Part shown: one piece after another, positions 1 through 5,889 of the stretch
Position numbering within the stretch: position 1 is the first letter of the stretch
How the letters are laid out: the number at the start of each line of letters is the position of its first letter
From: Acidobacteriaceae bacterium
Lineage (GTDB): Bacteria; Acidobacteriota; Terriglobia; Terriglobales; Acidobacteriaceae
DNA: 9,381 nt
Reading direction: 5' to 3'
Assembly: GCA_003156495.1 (NCBI GenBank)
Contig: PMHC01000005.1
Span: 1-9,381 of the forward strand
Made by a program: the position numbers and the translations under genes
The notes under the pieces: generated by a model
What the model was told of the DNA's origin: nothing
Seen by the model: only the letters and a program-made list of their open reading frames with translations
Database searches by the model: none

Positions 1-1
1 C

Positions 2-1435
2 AGCATGACCCAGATCAATCCGCAAGGCTGGGGTGTTATCGGCGAAGACGACGGTCACTACAACGATCAATTTGAAAGCACCGCCTTTCCGATCAATGTC
101 ACCGCCATTCCCACCAAGGCGGTCTGGCCCTACGTGCAGCAGTGGAGCGCCAGCATCGAACACGAACTGCCCGGCAATGCGCTGGCCACATTCGCTTATG
201 TGGGCAGCAAGGGAACCCATCTAACGGCTGAACTCGAAACCAATCAGTTGACTCCAACCAGTAGCAATCCCTATGGAGCGCATGAGCCGATGATGACCAA
301 GGGAGCGAACCCGGTATATACAAATAGCGCATATTCAGGTGTTGGCGATTGCAATGCAACATCATCGGGGGCCAGCTTTTATTTGAGAAATGGAACGGTT
401 GTTGCATCCGGCGATGCGGCTTATAACAATCTGGTCGCCGCATGTTATGCCTCATCTTCAAGCAGTCCCTCATCGCCTAACGGCTTGCGCACCTACGCTC
501 GTGGAATCGGCGACATCTATTCTCTTCAGAACGTTGCCAACTCCAGCTACAACGCATTCCAGGCCACGCTGCGCAAGATACAAGGCCCGCTCACGCTGGG
601 CGTGGCGTACACCTACAGCCACTCGCTCGACAACGCCTCAGACCGGTCAGATGCAACCTTCGTCAATTCCTTCAACTTGAAGGGCAACCGCGCCAGTTCT
701 AACTTCGACCAGCGGCACCTGTTGCACGTCAGCTACATCTACGATCTGCCGCTGCTCAAGTTTTTCGATACGTTTCTGCACGCGGTTGACGACGCCAATA
801 CGCCTGAGTCTCGTACTTCTTGGCAGAATTCCCATGTCGTCAAAGCGGTGCTGGACGGCTGGCAACTCAGCGGTCTGACGATTTTCGAGACTGGCATTCC
901 CTTCACCGTCGTCAACAACGGTTCCCCAACCGGCATCAGCGCCCTCGATAACGCGGGCGTTGCCAACGGCGTTGGGTCAGGCTCTTACCCCGACCTCTCC
1001 GGTATCTCGGCCCATTCGCACAAACCCGCTGGCGGTAACAACAGCAAGAGCGTCGGTCCGCTGCTGCTCAACCCTGCGGCCTTCATCGCTCCGCGTGGGC
1101 TGACCTTCGGCAATGCGGGACGCAACGACCTCAATAATCCGCGCCGCTGGAACTCCGACATGGCCGTACTGAAGCGCTTCCCGGTCTTCAACCAAATGAG
1201 CGCGGAGTTCCGCGCCGAAGCCTTCAACGTTTTCAATACCACGCAGTTCCGTATCTACGATCCGACGCTGGGCAACCAGGCAGAAAACGAAGTCAGTTGC
1301 TACGGAGGCGATGCCGCCTACTACAGCGCCGCCGGTGGTGACGGAACAGACTGCCTTACCGGAAAGTCCTTCCTGCATCCGGTCGATGCGCACCGCCCAC
1401 GCACCATCCAGTTCGCGCTTAAATTGATCTTCTGA
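2..1435 (+). CDS. TonB-dependent receptor, Oar-like, C-terminal part (5' end outside window)
   Basis: This is the C-terminal part of an outer-membrane beta-barrel receptor; the frame is open to the left edge, so the plug domain and true start are missing and the Met at position 5 is internal. Features typical of the acidobacterial Oar-like group are visible: a strand pair with WSASIEHELPG followed by YVGSKGTHL, then LGVAYTYSHSLDNASD, FDQRHLLHVSYIYDLP, GWQLSGLTIFETGIPFTV, and near the end NPRRWNSDMAVLKRFPV and EFRAEAFNVFNTTQF. The last residues are KLIF, with the terminal Phe expected for BAM-dependent insertion. Cys pairs lie in two surface-loop-like segments (about 349-446 and 1299-1353), possibly disulfides. 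Receptors of this class import large or scarce substrates using TonB energy; the ligand cannot be told here. A lipoprotein gene follows after a 69-bp gap, probably in the same operon. Confidence 0.88.
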   Translation, partial: SMTQINPQGWGVIGEDDGHYNDQFESTAFPINVTAIPTKAVWPYVQQWSASIEHELPGNALATFAYVGSKGTHLTAELETNQLTPTSSNPYGAHEPMMTKGANPVYTNSAYSGVGDCNATSSGASFYLRNGTVVASGDAAYNNLVAACYASSSSSPSSPNGLRTYARGIGDIYSLQNVANSSYNAFQATLRKIQGPLTLGVAYTYSHSLDNASDRSDATFVNSFNLKGNRASSNFDQRHLLHVSYIYDLPLLKFFDTFLHAVDDANTPESRTSWQNSHVVKAVLDGWQLSGLTIFETGIPFTVVNNGSPTGISALDNAGVANGVGSGSYPDLSGISAHSHKPAGGNNSKSVGPLLLNPAAFIAPRGLTFGNAGRNDLNNPRRWNSDMAVLKRFPVFNQMSAEFRAEAFNVFNTTQFRIYDPTLGNQAENEVSCYGGDAAYYSAAGGDGTDCLTGKSFLHPVDAHRPRTIQFALKLIF

Positions 1436-1504
1436 GAAAGGTGACTTACGAACATGCGCAACGCACAAAACGGAAGTTCACCCTCAACACGGAGAAAAAA
1501 TAGG

Positions 1505-2806
1505 ATGAGATTTCTCAATCACATTCGCAATTATGCATTCCTGGCCTTGACGTTCGTGTCGGTTGCCGCTTGCACTGGTTGCAGCAGCGGCAAGACTACG
1601 ATGGTTGTTCCCGATCCATCCGCTACCGTCGGGCTGCCAACGCCCGCGACGGCAGGCCCGGTCAATACCTACACCGGCACGCAGACTCCCGGGGAGTGGA
1701 GCTTCACCCTCGACAACACTAACGATGTCTACAGCTATCAGCCGGTCACCTATCCGGCCACCGCAACCAGCGGAACGATGACAACTGCCAACGGATTCAC
1801 GGTGCTGACCTCGGGAAGCACCGCGGCAGGCTTGGCGCTTGAAGTTGAGGGCCGCGCGGCCATCCTGCGTCCGGGAGGCTCAACCACCGCCCCCGTCTTC
1901 GGAGTTCCGCAGACCGTGTGCTATCCCATCACCGGCAGGCTTACCTTCCAATATCTGGGATCGATTGCTCTATATGGGGCGGGTGGTGGTGAATTACCTT
2001 ACGGAAGCATCGTCGCCAGCACCGACACCACCGGCGCTTCCTGGGCTTTTGAGGACCTGGAAGGCAATTATGACACTGGCCCGGCCTCCTTCTCCGCTTC
2101 ATGCAGCACCAGCAGCAATCTCTCTACCATCAACTTCAACGGAACCAGCTTCACCGGAACCGAGACGCTGCTGAATGACTTAGGTTTCGACTACAAACTC
2201 CCATCCGCGGAGATACAGTCGAATATCTGGATCGGGCCTACCGGATTCTTCGTTGCCGACCAGAGCGTTCCCCTTGGAACCACCCTTCCAGGATCCGGGG
2301 GGATCATAACGAGCGGCCCTTACGGCAGTTCCGTCGTCGGCGTGGCGGAGCCTTCATCGGCCTTGACAACCTCGGATATAACATCCACATCGAAATCCTA
2401 TCTTGGGTTTATCTATGAGCCAGGCTATAGTTCCCTTGCGACAAGCACCGTCCCGGTTTCCTTTACTGGATTGACTGGCGAAGAATATCTCAACGGCGAT
2501 GTTACGCAGGGATTGGATTCCACTACTACCACCATCATCAGCCTCGGCAAGCAGGATTCGACCTACAACGGGCGGTATAACTCCGTCTCTATTACCGTTC
2601 TCGATCCTAACCAGGGTTGCGCTACCGCCGGAGAGGGAACTGCCGGGGTCAACTCCGACGGCTATGTCACCTGCACGTTCTCAGGAACGGCCATGGTCGG
2701 TAATCCCGGTGGCAAGTACGCCATTTTTATCCATTCCACTAACTGGGCAACTTATAAGTATGCTGTGGGAGCCCAGGACATGAACATCTACCTCTTTCAG
2801 CAGTAA
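1505..2806 (+). CDS. Exported lipoprotein of unknown family (433 aa)
   Basis: I do not recognise the family. The frame is open from an ATG at 1454, but I prefer the ATG at 1505: it follows a GGAG at 1491-1494 with 10-nt spacing and puts the signal peptide at the very N-terminus (MRFLNHIRNYAF, then a hydrophobic stretch to VAAC). VAAC at residues 20-23 fits a lipobox, making Cys23 the likely lipidated residue; a second candidate, TGC, ends at Cys26. The mature part is rich in Thr, Ser and Gly, has alternating hydrophobic residues suggesting an all-beta fold, and has no obvious catalytic motif. Further cysteines occur in VCYPITG, SCSTSS, GCATAGE and VTCTFSG, possibly disulfides. The protein ends MNIYLFQQ. 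Its place between a TonB receptor and a porin suggests a surface or periplasmic partner of the uptake system, comparable by position only to SusD-type lipoproteins; no SusD features are seen. Confidence 0.8.
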   Translation: MRFLNHIRNYAFLALTFVSVAACTGCSSGKTTMVVPDPSATVGLPTPATAGPVNTYTGTQTPGEWSFTLDNTNDVYSYQPVTYPATATSGTMTTANGFTVLTSGSTAAGLALEVEGRAAILRPGGSTTAPVFGVPQTVCYPITGRLTFQYLGSIALYGAGGGELPYGSIVASTDTTGASWAFEDLEGNYDTGPASFSASCSTSSNLSTINFNGTSFTGTETLLNDLGFDYKLPSAEIQSNIWIGPTGFFVADQSVPLGTTLPGSGGIITSGPYGSSVVGVAEPSSALTTSDITSTSKSYLGFIYEPGYSSLATSTVPVSFTGLTGEEYLNGDVTQGLDSTTTTIISLGKQDSTYNGRYNSVSITVLDPNQGCATAGEGTAGVNSDGYVTCTFSGTAMVGNPGGKYAIFIHSTNWATYKYAVGAQDMNIYLFQQ

Positions 2807-2857
2807 CCCCAGTCCGTTGGAATACAAGAAGACTTTGCAGTTTTGCACGGCAGATGA

Positions 2858-2864
2858 AGGGGAG
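2858..2864 (+). promoter_or_regulatory. Strong Shine-Dalgarno site of the porin gene
   Basis: The purine-rich AAGGGGAG at about 2857-2864 lies 8 nt before the ATG at 2873 and fixes the start of the DcaP-like porin gene. The 66-bp gap from the lipoprotein gene shows no terminator-like hairpin, which fits co-transcription. Confidence 0.6.
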
Positions 2865-2872
2865 AAATCAGA

Positions 2873-4726
2873 ATGAATGTAAGAAGAAAGATATTGGCCG
2901 CAATACTGTTGTCCACGTGTTTCGCTGCCGCGCAGACGTCCGTAAAACACGCGAAGCCGAAGCCCAAGGCGCAAGAGAAAACTGCGGAGCAGATTCAGCT
3001 TGAGCAAACGAATCAGCAACTGCTCAATAACATGCAGAAGATTCAAACCGAGATGGAGCAGATGCGGCAGCAGTTGCAGCAGGCGCAAAAGGACGCCGCC
3101 GCAGCAAAGTCCGAAGCCGCCGAGGCCAGTCGCAAGGCCGAAGGCGTCGAGCAGGCGACGACGGCCAATGCTGGCGCGGTCAACACGCTGCAAGGTGCGG
3201 TGACCGACTTGAAAGGCAATGCGACCACTCTCGCGCAGACCATCAAGGACGATCAGAAGCAGACCAAAGCCGCCATCGAACATCCCGACATTCTGCACTA
3301 CAAGGGCATCACGCTCTCGCCTGCGGGCAGCTTCACGGCGGCTGAGACCGTAGACCGCAATCACGCGACGGGCGGCGATATTCCCACGGCATGGACCTCG
3401 ATTCCACTGACCGGCTCGGATCTGTCGAAGGTTAGCGAGTTCTTCGGCTCCGGTCGCCAGTCACGCCTTGCTTTGCTTGCTGAAAGCAAAGGTGCGCACA
3501 ATACCTTCCGCGGCTACTTCGAGATGGACTTTCTCGGTTCGGGCACAAACTCGAACAACAACCAGAGCAACAGTTATGTGATGCGCCAGCGCCAGATATG
3601 GGGCCAACTTGAGACGGCCAGCGGATGGAGCTTCGCGGGCGGCCAGATGTGGTCCTTGGCGACAGAGTATAAGTCTGGACTTACTCTGCGCTCTGAAGCC
3701 ACGCCGCAGTCCATAGACCCGAATTACGTGCCGGGCTTCGTCTGGGCGCGGCAGTATGGATTCCGTATCACCAGGCAAGTTAATCCGCATTTCTGGGCAG
3801 CAGCATCGCTCGAAAACCCACAGACACTCTCGCCTGTGGTCAACGGCGACGTAACCGGTCTGCCGCTGATCTTGTGGGCCAGCCCCGGCGCGAACGGCGG
3901 CAACTACAACGCCGCAGCGAATACCTCGAACGGTTCTACGCCAGGCCTGCTGACGACGTATTCGATGAACGCGGTTCCCGACTTTATCGCCAAGATGGCT
4001 TGGGAACCCAAGTGGGGCGGCCACTACGAGCTCTTCGGCGTCTCGCGCTTCTTCCGCGCACGGCTCTATCCGAATGCAACCAAAGCTGAAATTGCGGCGG
4101 GCACGGCAACAAGCGCAGGAGCTTACAACGATACCGAAGCCGGCAGCGGCATCGGCGCCAGCGCGCGTCGCGCAGTGCTGAACAAACGTTTTGATCTTGG
4201 CCTCAAAGGTCTATGGGGCACGGGCATGGGTCGCTACGGCACTTCGACTATTGCCGACGTGACTGCTCGTCCCGATGGAAAGTTATCGCCGCTGCATACA
4301 TGGTCCGCGCTTTCGACCGTCGAATGGCACGCTACGCCGCGCTTCGATGTATATATGAACTATGGCGGCGACTATGTGAAGCGCACTAACTACACCAACC
4401 TCACCACCGGCAATCCGCTGGGTTATGGCGTCGGCACCATCAGCAGTTACACGAATGCCGGTTGCAATACCGAACCCGTGCCGACTGGAACAGGCGGCAC
4501 AACCAACTATCCAACTACGCCAAGCTCCTGCTCGGCAACCAACCGCGACATCCAGGAATTTACCGTGGGCTACTGGTACGACTTCTACAAAGGCGCACGA
4601 GGCCGATTCCGCCAGGGTATTCAATACGGCTACGCCCAGCGCAAGACCTGGGCCGATCAGAACGGCCTTGCCCCCGAGGGCCTCGATAACATCTTCGAGA
4701 CCTCCTTCCGCTACTACTTGCCATAG
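2873..4726 (+). CDS. DcaP-like outer-membrane porin with N-terminal coiled coil (617 aa)
   Basis: This is a probable trimeric outer-membrane channel. Residues 1-20 form a signal peptide (MNVRRKILAAILL, ending CFAAA before Gln21). A Lys/Pro-rich stretch follows to about residue 36, then about 100 residues of Gln/Glu/Ala-rich heptad-like sequence (LEQTNQQLLNNMQKIQTEME and onward to about residue 137), a clear coiled coil. From about residue 140 the sequence alternates like beta strands with many aromatics (FRGYFEMDFLG, RQIWGQLETASGWSFAGGQM, RQYGFRITRQVNPHFWAAAS, FDVYMNYGGDYVKR, FTVGYWYDFYKG, FRQGIQYGYAQRKTW). The layout of signal peptide, periplasmic coiled coil and barrel matches DcaP-type porins, known in Acinetobacter for passage of small anionic solutes. 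The protein ends ETSFRYYLP, lacking the usual terminal Phe. As third gene of the probable operon it may supply passive entry beside the TonB receptor; its substrate is unknown. Assignment to DcaP rather than another coiled-coil porin group is by eye. Confidence 0.78.
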   Translation: MNVRRKILAAILLSTCFAAAQTSVKHAKPKPKAQEKTAEQIQLEQTNQQLLNNMQKIQTEMEQMRQQLQQAQKDAAAAKSEAAEASRKAEGVEQATTANAGAVNTLQGAVTDLKGNATTLAQTIKDDQKQTKAAIEHPDILHYKGITLSPAGSFTAAETVDRNHATGGDIPTAWTSIPLTGSDLSKVSEFFGSGRQSRLALLAESKGAHNTFRGYFEMDFLGSGTNSNNNQSNSYVMRQRQIWGQLETASGWSFAGGQMWSLATEYKSGLTLRSEATPQSIDPNYVPGFVWARQYGFRITRQVNPHFWAAASLENPQTLSPVVNGDVTGLPLILWASPGANGGNYNAAANTSNGSTPGLLTTYSMNAVPDFIAKMAWEPKWGGHYELFGVSRFFRARLYPNATKAEIAAGTATSAGAYNDTEAGSGIGASARRAVLNKRFDLGLKGLWGTGMGRYGTSTIADVTARPDGKLSPLHTWSALSTVEWHATPRFDVYMNYGGDYVKRTNYTNLTTGNPLGYGVGTISSYTNAGCNTEPVPTGTGGTTNYPTTPSSCSATNRDIQEFTVGYWYDFYKGARGRFRQGIQYGYAQRKTWADQNGLAPEGLDNIFETSFRYYLP

Positions 4727-5052
4727 TCCGCTCAAAAGCGAATCGAGTACAGGAGAATGGTGCTAAATACCGCATCCAGTCGTCGGCTCTGGACTAAGAA
4801 TTTACTTCCATGTGTACAATCATTCCGTTCTGGCCGCCGTTTTTGCTGGAGATGCGCGAGGACACTCGAAGCTGCTCGCTGTGATACTGCACAACATTGA
4901 GGAAATCATCATTCCAAAATTAGCGATGAAATGCTTTCATGCCATGTTGTGGGTGAAAGACCATATCATTGATCTAATGAAACTTATGAGGTGGAAAAAC
5001 CGGCTACGCCGGCCCAATCGGCGGTATTTGCTACCCAAATGCTACAAATTTT
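4727..5052. other. Intergenic region without a supported gene
   Basis: About 325 bp between the porin stop and the end of the broken minus-strand gene. It is visibly more AT-rich than the flanking genes. Open frames here (for example from a GTG at 4812) have no convincing start site, codon pattern or recognisable product. A weak hairpin (TCCAG, 9-nt loop, CTGGA, 4775-4793) lies about 50 bp after the porin stop and lacks a T tract, so I do not call it a terminator. The only clear element is the minus-strand hairpin with T5 at 4995-5012. Confidence 0.5.
4995..5012 (-). terminator. Candidate Rho-independent terminator, minus strand
   Basis: Read on the minus strand, CCGGC, loop GTA, GCCGG is followed directly by TTTTT. 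The stem is short (5 bp) but all G/C, and the T tract is uninterrupted. It lies about 40 nt beyond the stop of the broken minus-strand gene, where a terminator for that gene would be expected. Confidence 0.45.
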
Positions 5053-5425
5053 TCAGCCAGTGGGTAGTGGGTTGATCGTGGGGGCCGCAAAACTCCCGGT
5101 TGTGCAGAGCTTCCTTAGTTTTGTGGTTCGGATGAAGCCGGTGGCGTCTGTGGGGTGGAGGATAACGAGATCGCCCGCACCTTTTCCGACTCCCTTGACT
5201 TGCAGCACCGGTACCTTTGGCGATTCCTTTGCCGATGTCTCCTGCGCCGCTGCCAACGTCGCCGCCGGGGCTGCGCTGCTGCTAATGCTGATGCTGGGCG
5301 GGAGGCTGGGATGTGTCAGGGGGTTGGGGCTGGCTGTTTTGGCCACAGAGGGCAAGAGCTAGGATTCCAGTTGTAACTAAGCGGCAGAAAGCGGGAAGCC
5401 TCGTTTTCTGTAGTGAACAGACCAT
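5053..5425 (-). pseudogene. Broken gene for a small exported Gly/Lys-rich protein
   Basis: The minus strand from an ATG at 5425 reads MVCSLQKTRLPAFCRLVTTG, then ILALALCGQNSQPQPP: a positively charged start, hydrophobic core and Pro/Gln-rich mature start, as in a signal peptide with a possible lipobox-like LALC. After 47 codons a TAG (5284-5282) interrupts a run of His and Gln codons; CAG to TAG is the simplest origin. The same frame continues after the stop as GDVGSGAGDIGKGIAKGTGA, a Gly/Ala/Lys repeat. Near 5195-5200 the pattern moves to the next frame as KGVGKGAGDLVILHP and runs to a TGA at 5055-5053. The Gly-Lys pattern crosses both lesions, so one former gene is likely. It resembles small exported acidobacterial proteins with GKGAGDLVTLHP-like segments as I recall them; their function is unknown to me. 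Homology seems to end after about 5130. No clear Shine-Dalgarno site precedes 5425, so the start is uncertain. Confidence 0.6.
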
Positions 5426-5575
5426 CGCTATTCACGGATAAGTTCTTAATTGATCCGATGATTGAGACGCTACGCCAGAGAGAGTGCTGATGGATTAAGT
5501 TACCTTAGCCTTACATCGTCGGTAACCTTTACAGTACTAATTCAAACGTTTTACTGTTCAACTCTGCTGGAGAAC

Positions 5576-5597
5576 TGGGATCGGCACACCGATCCCA
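5576..5597. promoter_or_regulatory. Perfect 9-bp inverted repeat with 4-nt loop
   Basis: TGGGATCGG (5576-5584), CACA, CCGATCCCA (5589-5597) is a perfect dyad about 290 bp upstream of the GH6 start. No T tract follows on either strand, so a protein-binding site or RNA hairpin is more likely than a terminator. The half-site TGGGA/TCCCA recalls the outer bases of LacI-family sites such as CebR of actinobacteria, but the spacing differs, and that similarity is not evidence of function. Confidence 0.4.
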
Positions 5598-5806
5598 TGG
5601 GTGCCTCGAAAAGAGCTCCCGATGAGATGCCGATAGCATCGCATTTCATGATGGCGTTCATCTGGGTAACGCTCCGCTGCCATAGCGCGAATGGCCTCGC
5701 GCCTGGCGTTGCGTTGCACGTTGCTGCTCCCCGGCTGTTCAAATTGCCGCGGTGGTTGTCTTCAATTTCATGTTTTGAGGCTGCTTGAACTGCCTTGGTA
5801 CGCCCC

Positions 5807-5822
5807 TTATCGATTTCGATAA
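5807..5822. promoter_or_regulatory. 16-bp palindromic operator candidate upstream of the GH6 gene
   Basis: TTATCGATTTCGATAA is a perfect 7-bp inverted repeat around a 2-nt centre, 67 bp before the GH6 ATG. Size and position suit a dimeric repressor or activator site over the promoter. The regulator is not encoded in the window. Confidence 0.4.
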
Positions 5823-5879
5823 CGGCATCATATCGTCGCGCTTTCGTGCGGAGGTTCGCCATGTGAGCGCTGGATGCAC

Positions 5880-5887
5880 AGGAGGAG
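5880..5887 (+). promoter_or_regulatory. Shine-Dalgarno site that decides the GH6 start
   Basis: AGGAGGAG directly precedes the ATG at 5890 (4 nt after AGGAGG). It supports this start over the open frame reaching back to 5785 and over the next ATG at 5908, which is about 22 nt away. The chosen start gives a signal peptide at the N-terminus. Confidence 0.7.
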
Positions 5888-5889
5888 CT

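Larger units (their letters stand above)
5426..5889. other. Intergenic/leader region upstream of the GH6 gene
   Basis: About 460 bp between the start of the broken minus-strand gene and the GH6 start. No gene is supported: the open frames on both strands here lack recognisable content and good start signals. The region holds two clean dyads listed separately (5576-5597 and 5807-5822). A poor promoter-like pair, TTGAAC at 5785-5790 and TATCGA at 5808-5813 with 17-nt spacing, overlaps the second dyad; the -10 match is weak, so it is only a suggestion. The GH6 frame is open without a stop back to 5785, but that segment has no signal-peptide or Shine-Dalgarno logic and is better read as leader. 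Confidence 0.5.

Noticed and set aside
977..1468. 163-codon antisense open frame over the receptor gene
   Set aside because: It is a shadow of a well-recognised beta-barrel coding sequence and has no recognisable domain.
2681..3364. 227-codon antisense open frame across the lipoprotein/porin junction
   Set aside because: Its Leu/Arg-rich translation reflects the Gln/Ala-rich coiled-coil codons on the other strand; the sense genes are clear.
4775..4793. Terminator for the porin operon
   Set aside because: The stem is only 5 bp with a 9-nt loop and no T tract follows.
4812..5075. Possible small gene (87 codons, GTG start)
   Set aside because: No Shine-Dalgarno site, AT-rich non-coding character, and it runs through the minus-strand terminator hairpin.
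5497..5527. GTTACC...GGTAAC inverted repeat with 16-nt loop
   Set aside because: Only 6 bp with a long loop and a mismatch beyond; expected by chance in a region of this size.
5551..5862. Possible minus-strand gene of 103 codons divergent from GH6
   Set aside because: It has no recognisable motif, and it crosses both dyads in the GH6 upstream region.
5785..5889. N-terminal extension of the GH6 protein by 35 residues
   Set aside because: The frame is open, but a strong AGGAGGAG stands before the ATG at 5890, the signal peptide begins there, and the extension overlaps a perfect palindrome and has no export logic.
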